Shown: positions 40,561 to 51,930 of the stretch, in pieces
Position numbering within the stretch: position 1 is the first letter of the stretch
Layout of the letters: each line of letters begins with the position of its first letter
Source of the DNA: Puccinia triticina
Taxonomy: Eukaryota > Basidiomycota > Pucciniomycetes > Pucciniales > Pucciniaceae
DNA length: 64,000 nucleotides
Assembly (NCBI RefSeq): GCF_026914185.1
Contig: NC_070561.1
Location: 4,154,001 to 4,218,000, forward strand
Reading direction: 5' to 3'
Notes under the pieces: model-generated
The model's database searches: none
What the model was told of the DNA's origin: nothing
What the model saw: the letters and a program-made list of their open reading frames with translations, nothing else
Translations under genes and position numbers: made by a program

Positions 40561-42330
40561 TCAACAGTGATTCAACTGAGTGAGTTTGACCATGTGGTTC
40601 CTGTCCGGCGGGTAGAGGGGGGGGGATCTGGAATAGGGGGAGGGGGCATGGGATTGATGACTGTTTTGTTCTGCGAAGTTTGATTGAAAATTCGCGAGTA
40701 GTCCATTCTTTGGTTGAAAAAGTGAAGTTGTGGTTGAAGCTTGGCTCCGTGAACTCTTGGTAGCCAGAAGGCTGAAAGTGCATATTGAGTGTGACAGAAA
40801 TCTGGCCAGTGCCAATGGTTGACCCCTTGACATGCTGACCATCTGGGTCAAGGAGGAGACATCATCCTTGGCGGATGAGGCACTCTCAGCGCGCAGGTCC
40901 ACTGTACGGACGGGCCAATAACTAATGAGGAATCCTCCTCTGTATTGACCAGCCAAGGAGGATTCCTCACAAGCAAGTCTGCAACACTGTGTAGAACCTG
41001 ATCTCCAGCCACCTGTTGGAGATTTGGCCTGACACACTGGTCAAAACAACCTGGCAGCTTTCTGACCAAAGCTTGCTAGGGTGTGTTGAGATCTGACCAG
41101 TGAGGACAACCCATTTTTAGCCGTTGGCTTGACCTTGGGGCACTTCTCAACATGGCATCTCCCAATCATCTGAAAGGTCACATTTTCATTCAAGAGCTCA
41201 AGAAAAACTGGCCTGTGAGAAAATACTTCTTTTTTCAAAAAAGGTTACTTTGCACAAATAAGATCAGCATTTTTTGGAAGTTTTACAAGAAATACTGGAC
41301 AATGATGGAATTAATCAACAAATATTGTGTAGCACTCTTGGAAACACCATGCAGGCTTCAGCTGCAAGTGTTTTCCTGTGAAGTTTCACCATGAAACAAA
41401 AATTAGCAGACTAGATGACAGGTGACATGGAGCTAATTGCAGCTTTTACTCCAACCATACACCTAGAGAAAAGTGGTAAAACCCACTAATGTTGAGAAAG
41501 GGGCAGATTTTATGCAAGGGGAGTAATTTTGGAGTACCCTTGGACTTTCAACACCTGTTACTGAATTTCACCTGAAGGCTAACACCTATTCACATCAAGT
41601 TTTTCATGGTTTGTGGTTTCAACTCCAGCCCAAGCAGGTTATTTTGGCTTCTTTCCTCTGGGAATTTCTCCCAAGTGATGCACCAAGGGTCTCATGCTAG
41701 AGACATAAAAGCTGGTCATCTCACAGACCCATTGAGCTGAGTGGATGGCTTGATGGAAAAACCACAAAAGGCTAATCATGGCTCATCAAAAACAACAAAA
41801 TCACAACCTCAAGAGTTGCTGAGATATTTTGTTGAGCAAGGTTAGCCTGTTGATGGCCTACCCCTACCACAGGTCAGACACATTGCAGACTTTTTTGTTT
41901 GCCCAACACACTTATGGTTTTCAAAATAGTATTAGATGTGCTTCCATAAAATCAAAACCTGTGATTTTGACTGGGAGATATCAGCACACATAAAAAATTG
42001 AAGTGAAATCTCCCAGGCGGAATGAAATTTTATGCTGTTGTGTAAAACATTCTTATGTAATTTTGAACACCAACTGGCTGCAAACCCTGGCATCTTAACG
42101 GCTGCCAGCAAAATATTTTGCAGGGTTAGGGAGAGTTTCTCTGCCTGGAAAATCAAACAACAGTTTGAAAGTACTGGAAATCAAGAGAATGTGTAGCACT
42201 CTCAATGGCCAGTATTGGGTCCTTCAAGAGAGTTCTTTTGAAAGCCAGTATCACTCAAAAATAGCTACACTCGGACTGATTGATTGGTGCTGGCCACTGT
42301 GCTAGATGGCTTGCCCCTGTACCCCTAAAA
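40561..42330. other. Non-coding; 14-bp inverted repeat at 40926-40969
   Basis: TGAGGAATCCTCCT at 40926 pairs exactly with AGGAGGATTCCTCA at 40956. The rest, to 42330, is AT-rich without recognisable genes. The part nearest 40561 may be 5' leader of the LINE relic. Confidence 0.45.
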
Positions 42331-42332
42331 GT

Positions 42333-42360
42333 GCAGCGGCAAAGCCACCTTGGCCTCTAG
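42333..42360 (+). repeat. Possible Helitron 3' end, copy 1
   Basis: GCAGCGGCAAAGCCACC can form a short hairpin, followed by TTGGCCT and then CTAG. It matches 58501-58528 in 26 of 28 positions while the flanks differ. A short GC hairpin just before CTRR is the mark of Helitron 3' ends. The paired 5' end was not found. Confidence 0.45.
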
Positions 42361-43029
42361 TAAATAAAAAATCATAAATTTTTCAATAATTTACAATACT
42401 TTAACAATGTGTTTCAGGCTGCATTTGCAAAAGCCAGCCTGTAACTGCTGTTTTCAGGGGTATTCATTTATTCCTCAAGGCTACCTTTAGCTAAGTTTTT
42501 TTTTTTTGATATTTTATGATATGCTACAGTTATGTGTAAATTTAACAGCCCACCGTTGTACCACATAATTACCTCATGCCAAGGTCTTTTTTGAGCTCAA
42601 ATCTTCTCATGATGATTCATGGGTTTGGCTCAGGAGTTAAGCAGTGCAGCTTTGAAACATGCAGGGAGAAAATTGGCCAAATAGTTCCCAAACTTGGCTG
42701 GAAAAATCAATTTTTTTTTAATTTGGAATGAGCAAAAGGTACATCCAAAAAGAGGGACCATAAAAAATTGATCAAATGGGTAATTAATCAACACTCAAGA
42801 TCACAGAAAATCAAAAAAAGGACAAGACAAGGATATACCCAATAGGGAACAATCAACATTTTATTCAGAAAGATATCAATTATTTAGCTGTGATCTTTAT
42901 CCAGATTGATTTCTAAAAGTGGATAATTCTTTAGATTCATAAGATAATTTTTGAGACGTAGAATCATTTTCAAGTTATGATCCTCTATAGGTTGAGAATG
43001 CATAGGGACTCAGTAAGAGTGGGAAATAT

Positions 43030-43405
43030 CCACTTGATGACCGGTGTGTGCCGGTCATTGAGTGGGTTGTGTATCCACTCAATGACCTGTGTGTGCCGGT
43101 CATTGAGCGGGCTGAGACCCACTCGATGACTGGCGTGTGCTGGTCATCAAGTGGGTTATGTTCATTGAGCGGGCTGAGACCCACTCAATGACTGGCGTGT
43201 GCCGGTCATCAAGTGGGTTATGTATCCACTCAATGACCGGTGTGTGCCAGTCATAAAGTGGGCTATGTATCCGCTCAATGACTGGTGTGTGCCGGTCATC
43301 AAGCAGGCTGAGACCCACTCAATGACTGGCCTGTGCCGGTCATTGAGTGGGTATGTATCCACTCAATGACCGGTTTGTGCGGGTCATTGAGTGGGTTGTG
43401 TACCC
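43030..43405. repeat. Palindromic minisatellite C
   Basis: The unit is ATCCACTCAATGACCGG, TGTGTG and its complement CCGGTCATTGAGTGGGT, repeated about every 46-60 bp with GGTTATGT or GGCTGAGACC linkers. It is the most regular TGACCGG array. Both flanks (42960-43020, 43410-43560) lack clear terminal repeats. Confidence 0.88.
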
Positions 43406-44127
43406 CAAACAGGATATTCCAGGTATCAATAGCAACGTTGGACAGAAATGGCCTAGGCGTAAAAGGGACATGGTGGTGGCGACACAACACTCCCGACAGG
43501 TAGAATTGATTCCAGCTTCCATTAGCACACGTCAAATGTTTCAACCCGTATAGCCACTAGAAGATTTGAGAAGTATCTAATGCCTTGCAGGGCCAAAAAT
43601 ACATTGGTGGTGTGGTGGTGGTGTTGTCGTGAAGGATACATGTAAGCGGCGCTGCGGAGTCAAGGGCAAGGTTGAAGGCTTGAGGCAAGCTTGCTGGTCA
43701 ATGGCTTAGAAAAGGAGGCTCTTGTGTTTGGATAATCCCCCAGGCGTCCTCTGCAGCTGTACTTCCAGCGTGCGGTTTGTCCTCAACCCCCTCCGCTGTT
43801 GCACTTGCACAGTTTGAGGGGCTAAAGAGTGGCCCCCCCGGGTTCTGCAGCCTTTGCTGCGGGATGGGGGCCTTCAACAACCTTCCTTTTTGACCCGTGC
43901 GCTTGACACGGGCTGGAGGTTGGCCCAGACACAACAGCCATTGCTGTTCACAACACCCAATTTGGTGTTGTTTGGGGGCATTTGAGATATCTTTTTTTTT
44001 CAGTTCTGTTTTATGTAAATTAAACCTTGTAATTTTTTTGTGTTTTATAATAAGGGGAAACCCTTGATGTTTTTTTTTGCTGATTTTATGCATTTACAGG
44101 GAGAACCCTTGATCTACTTTTTCTCAG
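43406..44127. other. Non-coding flank of the hAT relic
   Basis: The stretch contains TTTGCTGCGGGATGGGGG and a T-rich tail near 44075. No gene or complete repeat was recognised. The 3' end of the hAT element should lie here but its terminal repeat was not found. Confidence 0.4.
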
Positions 44128-45109
44128 TTGTTGAAAAACTGTGTCTTTAATAAACTTGGATTGGAATCTAAAAGTGAAAAAGGAAAGAAAAAATCATTCA
44201 ATAATGTGTACCTCCTCATCATTCTCAGAATCATTTGCATCAAAAATATGGAGGCCCTTTTTGCATTTGATCCAGTCTTGCCCTCAGACAAGAGCCTCAA
44301 CTGTATCCGGGTTCATCTTGCTTCAACAGTCGCTGAGTACTTGGCCACCGGTTGAGAACACCGACTCAATAAAAGTCATTGGAGCCATGAGAACTTGTTT
44401 TTCAAGGGTTGACAGAATGGGAAATCTTGCTGTGTTGTCGCTCCACCAGGTGAGGATTGCAAACCTTGGCGAATCAATTCCAACAGGAGGTTCCAGCTTG
44501 TTGAGATATGCTTATATCCATTATTATGTAGTATGCTTCAATCCATAACACCAACAACTTGTATATAGTCTATACTGAGTTGTTCTAGGAGTTTCTTCCC
44601 CCAGTGAATCAGAACCATATCTTTCTCTCACTCCTGAGTGTCACAAGACTGTTTGTCTGTGAACTTCAGTATTCATCCCTTGTTCCCTTCAACATTCCTG
44701 AAGCTAGAGGTCAAGCTCAGCTGTTGAGGAGGTAGTATCAATGGTTTTCTTTCCTGAAAGATACCTCTTGTAGCGCTCTTGTTCATCGTCTTCTGCCTTA
44801 TTTAACTCGCTAGTCATTGGTGGATCGTAGAGATGGCCTCTCGCACCCAGGTACCCACCGCGGGTGCGGGTACCCGCCTGAAATTTTGCAAAATCTCAAC
44901 ACCCGCACCCGCACCCGGCACCCGCCGGCGTGTGCTCGGCGGGTATACTGGGTACCTGCTGGCGGGTGCCGGATGCAGGGGCGGGTACCCGCTCTGATAC
45001 ACTCACTGCCAGTGAGAAATCCCTCACGGTCAGCAATACATACACTCGCTGACCAGGAGGGATTACCACAGTCAGCAAGCTCATCGCGATGGCCGGGAGG
45101 GAGTCCTCC

Positions 45110-45545
45110 CAGCCATTGAGCCATCGATTATATCGATGACTGGGAGGAAGTCCTCCCAGCCATCAAGCCATCGATTATATCGATGACTGGGAGTGAGTCC
45201 TACCAGCCATTAATTATATTGATGACCGGGAGGGAGGACTTCCTCCCGGTCATTGCAGCGAGTATATTGATGACCGGGAAGAAGTCCTCCCAGCCATGAA
45301 TTATATCGATGACCGGGAGGAAGTCCTCCCAGCCATTGATTATATCGATGACCGGGAGGAAGTCCTCCCAGCCATCAATTATATCAATGACCGGGAGGAA
45401 GTCCTCCCAGCCATCGGTTATATAGATGACCGGGAGGAAGTCCTCCCAGCCATCGGTTATATTGATGACCGGGAGGAAGTCCTCCCAGCCATTGATTATA
45501 TTGATGACCGGGAGGGAATCCTCCCGGTCATCAATATAATCGCTG
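45110..45545. repeat. Palindromic minisatellite D, 39-bp unit
   Basis: Each unit contains GATGACCGGGAGGA, AG, TCCTCCCAGCCATC followed by AATTATAT-like spacer; both parts are near-palindromes. Being a multiple of three and stop-free, it stays open on both strands (YIDDREEVLPAIN one way, DGWEDFLPVIDI the other). This is a by-product of symmetry. Confidence 0.92.
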
Positions 45546-45574
45546 ACCCGGGGATATCTCCCGGAGTCCCGGGG

Positions 45575-45790
45575 GTATAGTGCCTCCTTGACCGGAGGGA
45601 TCCCTCCAGTCAAAGAGGTGCACAAGCTTTTCGACTGGAGGGACTCCTCCGGTCAAGGAGTCCCTCCGGTTGAGGAGGTGTACACACCTCTGGGCGGAGG
45701 GATCGCTCCGCTTGAGGTGGTATGTACACCTCCCACCTCTTCAAGTGGAGAGATCCCTCCAATCCATCTGGCCCACCAAGATGGGCGGGT
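45575..45790. repeat. Palindromic block E inside the hAT element
   Basis: It has CTTGACCGGAGGGATCCCTC, GACTGGAGGGACTCCTCCGG and GAGGTGTACACACCTC, i.e. several different dyads using the same GACCGGAGGG half. Four or five degenerate units are present. Confidence 0.75.
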
Positions 45791-46860
45791 ACCCGCATGG
45801 GTACCCGTTTTTTTCCTGCCCAAAAACTGAACACCCACACCCGCACCCGGCACCCGCCGGCGGGTGCTGAGCGGGTGTTCCGGGTACCTGCTGGCGGGTG
45901 CCGGGTACCCGCAAACGGGTACCCAAGTGCCATCTCTAGTGGATCGGGCTGATGAGCAGCAGTGGGCGGTTCATTTCTCTTCCATGCTTCAACCACCTTG
46001 TTGAACCAAGCATAAACCTCAGATTTTATTCCAGCTACAGCTTTGCTAGCTTTGTTTGGACCAAGTTCATCCAAAAGAAGAAACTCAATGATCTCCAACT
46101 TTCAGTGTGGGTCAAAAACTTTGCTGACAGCTGAAAAGCCCTCAAGTTGGGTCCAATACTTCCGGTGTTTTGCTTGCATTGGCTTGATCAACTTCCTGAT
46201 ATGAGCCAGTCCGTTTTTGGCAGCTTGATTAAGATTTTGCTCAATCTTTTTCATGTACTTGAATACCATGTGAGCTGTTGGATGATGGGTCATCCCAAGC
46301 TTCAAAGTTGCTGATGGTAGACAAGTGGAATCAGCGACTTGAAGAAGACATGCTTGGAATTGAAAAAAATTACATACCAGTCTTGAATAATGAAAGAAAA
46401 TTACACATTGCCAAAAAATTTCACCCCACTTGTCTTTACTAGGGCAAGAGGTGAAATTTGCATCTTGTGTTGATAAGCTTTTGAGTGCTTTTTGATATGG
46501 CAGCACAGATTTGAGTATGACATATGTCAAATTCCAACGAGTAGGAAGATTGACGGATGGGAGTGCTTGTTTTTTCATATTACCTAGATCAATTGATTCC
46601 TGGAACAACTGCTTCTGGGATGGTGTGCTCTTTGTGTAACAAACACTCTTGCGTGTCTTAGTAATTGCCCTTGACAGGTTGTGGAGGCTGTTCTTCAAAA
46701 CCAGATTTATCACATGAGCGCAGCATTGAACATGGAAAAACTTGCCATCCAAGCCCGGGGAAGAGCGGTGTAAGACTCAAAAGCGGTTGTGAAACCCTTT
46801 TGCTGAATGGAGAAGGGTATGGTGGAGTTGCAAGCTCTGCCCTTCTAACTACCAGATAAC

Positions 46861-47313
46861 AAGATCCACCAACGTAAGCTTGGCAAGTTTTAAATCATGT
46901 GATATCCAATCCACCTTAGGGATTTATGGTATTGGTGGGTCTAACCTTAGGTTATTATAGTGGTTAGACCCACTCAGTGCCAGCTAGGAAAGATCTCTAA
47001 CTTCTTATCTAGGTCAACCCAGGAATTTCTTTCCTCAAGTTGGCCGGGTATGGGTTGGAGAGGTGCACTCTCCTCCCCCCTTTGCGCTTTGCGTGTTGTC
47101 TTTGAGACATCAGGTGTTTCCGCAGCGTGCTCCTCACAGGGAGCACGTCTTCTTGGGGGAAAAAGGCATAGCAGCCCCAGGCTCATGCCCCATTAGCAAT
47201 TAAGGTCCGAGCCCACCCTCAAACTCCGGGGTTCCGAAGCCTGGCTTGCCTTTGGCTGTGTCCATCCCTTGTTGTCCCGGTATTCTGCTCCTTTTGGCCT
47301 ATTCATTGCGTCA
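46861..47313. other. Untranslated 3' part of DIRS-like element B; hairpin at about 47132-47155
   Basis: CGTGCTCC and GGAGCACG form an 8-bp stem. No recombinase-like frame is visible on the minus strand. The border between the hAT relic and the DIRS-like element lies within 46,800-47,000 but was not fixed. Confidence 0.4.
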
Positions 47314-49019
47314 CTACTCTACCACCTGGTATATCAGGCTCCTCAGGTCTTGTGGTATGTTTACAATCATCTGATCTTCTTCTCTTCTCCCTTCCCTTCT
47401 TCCCCTGGATAGCGCGTCTGCGCAGTTGTCCTCCGAGCGGACTCTTTTTGCTACCAGATCAACCTGGTGTTTGATCACTTTCCACTTGTTGTTGACAAAT
47501 GTGTCTTTTGACCTTCTCTTGAGGATGGCATTTTCAGTCGTTGTGTTTTCTGTCCATACAATGAAAGATTTCCCTTCCTCCGCTCCTAAATCTAGCAGCA
47601 TCAACAGCCCTAGCCGTACCGCTACCGTCTCTAGTCTGGAAATCCTCTCTTCCTCCTTTCCCGCGGCTAGGCCAGAGTTGAGTCTGTCTACACATTTCAG
47701 GCAGAATTGGGCCCATTGTTGGCCAATGGTCACCCCAATCCCAAAGCTTGTTGATGCGTCGCCCATCCACCCAATATCTGTCGGCTCTGGTTTTGCAATA
47801 ATTCTAGTTGCATCAAAAGTCTTGAGCGTCTCCTTCCACTATTTTAAGTCTTGTTCCACTTCTTTAGGGACTGCTCTTTCCGCGTGCCTATTGATCCACT
47901 CGCTTAGCCAGTGATAGATGCTATTGAGGTAGCCCTTCAATTGCGGGAGGCAATAGGTTATGTGGTTCAGTCTCCCCACTAGAATTTTGACCACATTGTA
48001 TTTGAACGTCGCTTTTGATACTAGGAAGGCGTCAATCTGCTTGATCCTATTTTCTATTTTTCTCTCCGGGAGGCATACTGTCTTCTTTATACCGTTCCAT
48101 ATGAATCCCAGGTACTTCTGTTCTTCTTTGAAAGGTGAGAACTTTTCGGCATTTGTCTTCACTCCTAGTTTATCTGACCTTTCCACTACTTCCTCCATTT
48201 CTAGTTTAGAGGTTGACCATCAGTTTCACAAATAGGTTCAACCCACCAAAAGATTGTCAGGACATCAAACTCCGCTATCATGATCCGTTTCCAGGCATCC
48301 GCTGGCCTCCCAAAAGAACCACATCCCGCCACGCCTCCAAAGGCGATGCGTGTGTCTAGGATTATATTATTGTTGAAATCGCGTACCATAAGGAATGGCC
48401 ACTGATCCAGGGCCGTTGGTATCTGTCGGTATGCCTTTTCCCAGTCAAAAAGCGCCAGGAGGACTGGCTCCTTTGTTTCCCAAAAGAATTTTGCAACTAC
48501 GTTGTAATTGTCCCAAGTTGTCTGGAATTCTTGTGAGTCTACAAAGGAATTGACAGATGGGATTCCTGCCTTTGAATGCGGGCATGACAAATTGTTGATT
48601 GGCCTCAATGATCCATTGCCGTTTATTACCGCTCCCAGCAGGCTTGTCCTCAAGAATGGGAAAACCTTGTTCACTTGTTGTCTTGTGAATGGACCAAACA
48701 TCCGCCTCGCAGCTATCTCCTTGGTAATTGACTCCTTAATTTTGGTCTTTGCCTGGAGCGCTGAGCTGTGATTTTCTGGGGTATAGAAGCTGGTATTCTC
48801 CCCCACCATGTGCCTTGGAATACCTTGGTTGAAACCGTGGATGAAACCGTGAATAACATCATTGAATTTGTCCATCAGGTTGTTTTTCAGTAGGGCCCTC
48901 TTCCATTCACCTATGTTCATCTCGCGCTTCACCCCCGTTGGCCACTTGGCCTCACTCGGTCTGCTCAATCTCCTTGTCTCTGGTTGATCACCGGAGGACT
49001 CAAATGGGGCACTGGACAC
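47314..49019 (-). pseudogene. Reverse transcriptase-RNase H of DIRS-like element B, broken
   Basis: From 49019 the frame shows MNIGEWKRALLKNNLMDKFN, HGFNQGIPRHMVGENTSFYT, GNGSLRPINNLSCP, FDWEKAYRQIPTALDQWPFL and FGGVAGCGSFGRPADAWKRI. The catalytic motif is destroyed: after WWV the frame shifts (about 48240), consistent with loss of a few bases where element A has VDDNLFVK. The second frame (48198-47842) has EEQKYLGFIWNG and GRLNHITYCL. A TAG at 47839-47841, in frame, precedes the RNase H part (GDASTSFGIGVTIGQQW, TVAVRLGLLML, IVWTENTTTEN, NCADALSRG). It is a decayed relative of the retroelement at 15-29 kb. Confidence 0.87.
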
Positions 49020-49115
49020 AGTGCTGCTGACAAGAACTGTACAGCAGTTAGACTCTCATTATTGCCTTACTGACCACAAGAAGACCTATTGTCAATGTTT
49101 AAACAAAAGAGGCCC

Positions 49116-50742
49116 CTACTTTCTCCCATATCCTCCCTCCCTTCCATCATGCTTGGTCCCCTTATATCCACTGGTCCTTGGGCCTCTTGATCCACCCGGT
49201 CTTGTTGGGTTTGATGGTCCTGTTGGGGGGGGGGGTTGTTGGTTTGGCGTTTTGGAAGTCGGGGGGCTTACCGATTGTTGTCGTCCGGCTGAGTTGTGGC
49301 TGCCTCCTCCGCCGCGTCCTCCGCCTCCGCCATTCCCTCCGCCACTGCCACTGCCTCTTCCTCCGTTCTTGGCTCCCGGGTTCTTCTGGAGCCCTGTGGC
49401 TGGATCCCAGTTCCAACGCTCACCTGTCGCAGAGTACAGGTTGTCTGTGTACTTGAGTTTGTTGAACTTCCTCGCGGTGAGGTAGGCCTTCTGTGCAATA
49501 GTCTCCCTAAATTCCCCAATATTCGCCACCAAGAGGGAGCCATCTTCCATGGTCACCTTGCGCAAGAAAACATTGTACCAAACCTGGATGTCGTACCTTA
49601 ATCCCACAATGAAGCGGTTGGACAGGATGATCCGGTCGCAATTTGCCTTGTGGATCATGAGCCAACCGGCGAAACAAGTATATTTGCAGACCTTGATGAG
49701 CGCTTGGTGGAAGCTTTGATAGTTTTTCAACCACTGTGCGTAGGTCTGGGAGAATTTGCTTGGATAAGGGAAGCCTGTGTACCAGTCCTTGTCTGATGAG
49801 TTCTCAACGTGGCGTGGCTGTTTCTTGGCCTGGTATTCAATCGCCTGGCTTTGCCACTCTTCATTGAAGATGGTGAGTGGTAAGGGGCCCTTCAGCTCTC
49901 TTAGGTTGTCTTTGAAAAACCTGGTGAAGCCTATGTCTTTGGTGGTTGCTCTAGCCTCCTTGTTGAAAGTCACCCCCCCTGGCATGACGTTCTCCGGCCG
50001 GCTTTTGCTTCTCCCAGAGCTTGCAATCTCTGCAAACCTCGACATCTTGTTGACTGGTACCTTCTAGATGGGGATTGAAAACATTGGTCTGTTCCTGCCG
50101 TCTTCCCGGCCTCCGATTCTGGAAACTGCTTGGGGTCCGGCATGCTGGTTTTCTTGGACTGGGTGTGGGGATGAGGTAGCCGCTTTGTTCTCCTGTACTT
50201 TGCCTAGCGCTGCAACTATTTCAAAAAACATTGTTGCCTTTGCTTGATCTCCGGCTTCATCTGCCCCCCATGCCTTCTCCAATACCCTCATTATGTCCGT
50301 TGGCCCTTTCTGCGAGTTGTTGGGTTCGATGGCCGGCCGCATTGGATCATTTGCTAAGTGATTTACATCAAAGGTGTTGTGATCTCAGTGTTCCTCCTTT
50401 CCTTTATTGTTTCCTGGCTATTATACTTACCCGTGTCCTTCCCTTTTGCCTTCTTTTCCTTCCCATCTCCTTCACCTATCCATCTTGCTCCCAGCAATTC
50501 CTTCATTGAGTCGGCCATCTCTATTGCCGTTCTTTTCTTCCCGGATTGTTGGTTCAATCCTTGTACCTCTTCGCCTTGTTTCTCTCTTATCGCTTCCTCC
50601 ACCACCGTTGGTTCCGCCGGTGCCTTTGTTATTGCCCGAGTCGATTTCCTCACGGCTACTTTCTTTGGCAGTTGTTTCTTCAACTTTGACCTGGACGGAT
50701 TTGCTTGCCCTTGCTTCCCGGTAGTAGTGGTCATCTGTTCTT
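49116..50742 (-). pseudogene. Gag-like protein of DIRS-like element B, broken
   Basis: The main frame (50045-49116, 309 residues) has GGVTFNKEARATTKDIGFTR, LPLTIFNEEWQSQAIEYQ, GLRYDIQVWYNVFLRK and a Gly/Asn/Arg-rich tail (GRGSGSGGGNGGGGGRGGGG) ending in YGRK, probably RNA-binding. One TAG near 50064 separates it from the upstream in-frame segment (50342-50064), which has VLEKAWGADEAGDQAKATMF. A frameshift leads to a basic N-terminal segment (50734-50363) with KLKKQLPKKVAVRKSTRAI. It lies directly upstream of the RT gene, matching the order in element A. Confidence 0.7.
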
Positions 50743-51125
50743 ACACTTCTTGTTTGGATTCCTCTTCATGTTTGGACTGGTCTTCCCGATCCGGCTGACG
50801 CATTGGTCCATGATTTGCCTGATTTGTCAAGACTAGTTCCTCTGTTGGTCCGCGGCCTAAAATGCTTGTTGTCAGCGCGTCTAGTCTATTAATCATGGCG
50901 AAAATTATCTGATTTCCGCTGCTTTGATTATACCGGATTCCTTTGGGTTTGGCGCCTCGATTTGGTAGGGAGATTGCCAGATTGGAGTCCCTTGTGTTTT
51001 GGCTCCAAGTTTGTACCGGTACCCGCAGCTCCGCGCCGCGGGCCCAAACCTAACTCATCCCCGGGTTTGGTCCAGGTTACGCGGGCCGTAAATCAAGGCC
51101 CGGCTCCTTGGACATCACCCCACTC

Positions 51126-51930
51126 TGTTACACTGCGTTAAGCACCAAGTATTGGTTGGTTCAGGATGAAGTTGTTCAATCAATATGTGTATAGAGTATA
51201 GAGTACTAATGAGTGTTGGTGATGAAGATGTGAAGAGGGGGGATTTAACTGAGGTTGGGTGAGGTATTGGTATCAATGACAAGAGTCAGGATGGAACCCG
51301 GGTTGGCTCAGGTGAGGCCTGAAGGATGTGGGAGCACTATGCTTCAACCAGGATTGGAACCAAGGACAGGGTACTGGCACTAGGCACTTGTTATTTTGAT
51401 GCTGAGAAGAATGTGTTAGACTTTAATTGCACTTGTAAGGGTAATAATATGAAATTGTGGGTAGTATATAATTTGGTGTGATGAGGAGTGATATGGTGTG
51501 ATGTGGGGGGAATCACCCGCATGAGGAACAAATGGCTGGAGATAGGCCTCCTTTTATACCCGTGGGTGAGGGATTTTAGCTTCAGGGGAACAGGGTTTGG
51601 TGGGCTGAATAGCTAATGGGGTACATCCCTGCAACATATAGTTTGACAGGAGCACAGCCTCAAAGGGACCTACCCTAAAGAAACAGGGTGCTACCTACAA
51701 CAGAAAGGGTACAACCCCGCAGGGTATTATAAATACAAGCAAAATTATGCATATGTAATACAAAGTTAGCTTGAAGGACAATAAGCAAGAGAAACATCCC
51801 CCATGACAGGTTGAAATCTGTGTAACTCCTAAACCGGTGGAGGTAGAGGGGTCATTCCAGTGGGTGACTATAGGTTATTTTGTGTGAAAATTCCATTTCT
51901 GGGGTTAATTTTACAGTATCTTTTATTTAT
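51126..51930. repeat. Possible LTR-like sequence, unclassified
   Basis: It begins TGTTACACTGCG and includes GGGAGCACTATGCTTCAACC at about 51331, resembling GGGAGCACATGTCTCAACCA at 61590. Both regions are AG/T-rich with simple repeats. Neither terminal duplication nor coding region was seen, so the assignment is weak. It lies between the DIRS-like element and the hAT N-terminal half. Confidence 0.35.

Larger units (their letters stand above)
44828..45938. mobile_element. Non-autonomous hAT element, 1111 bp, filled with palindromic repeats
   Basis: The ends are TAGAGATGGC and its complement GCCATCTCTA, with CACCCAGGTACCC-like sequence next to them. GTGGATCG occurs on both sides (44820-44827 and 45939-45946), a perfect 8-bp duplication typical of hAT elements, and TAGAG fits the hAT end consensus. 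Inside are two arms rich in GCGGGTACCCGC and CACCCGCACCCG (44840-45000, 45780-45925), minisatellite D, and a shorter block E. No transposase is encoded. Confidence 0.9.
44128..46860 (-). pseudogene. hAT transposase, C-terminal half, broken and interrupted
   Basis: From 46752 down, the frame shows DGKFFHVQCCAHVINLVLKN, LPTRWNLTYVILKSVLPYQ and SAVSKVFDPH, as in the catalytic region of hAT transposases. TGA at 46102-46104 interrupts a frame that continues as KLEIIEFLLLDELGPNKASK to 45947. There the 1.1-kb element 44828-45938 sits. On its other side (from 44819) the frame continues with TSELNKAEDDEQERYKRYLS. After about 200 bp of unclear sequence, 44510-44150 gives FAILTWWSDNTARFPILST, SVFSTGGQVLSD and MNPDTVEALV, the C-terminal dimerisation domain, with a frameshift and a stop. 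The N-terminal half lies at 51927-53076. Confidence 0.85.

Noticed and set aside
45200..45625. Acidic repeat proteins on both strands
   Set aside because: Symmetric 39-bp units without stops produce frames on both strands; no start context or flanking coding sequence.
47000..47314. Tyrosine recombinase after the DIRS-like RNase H
   Set aside because: No frame with recombinase-like sequence was seen downstream of either copy, so the DIRS label rests on RT and RNase H only.
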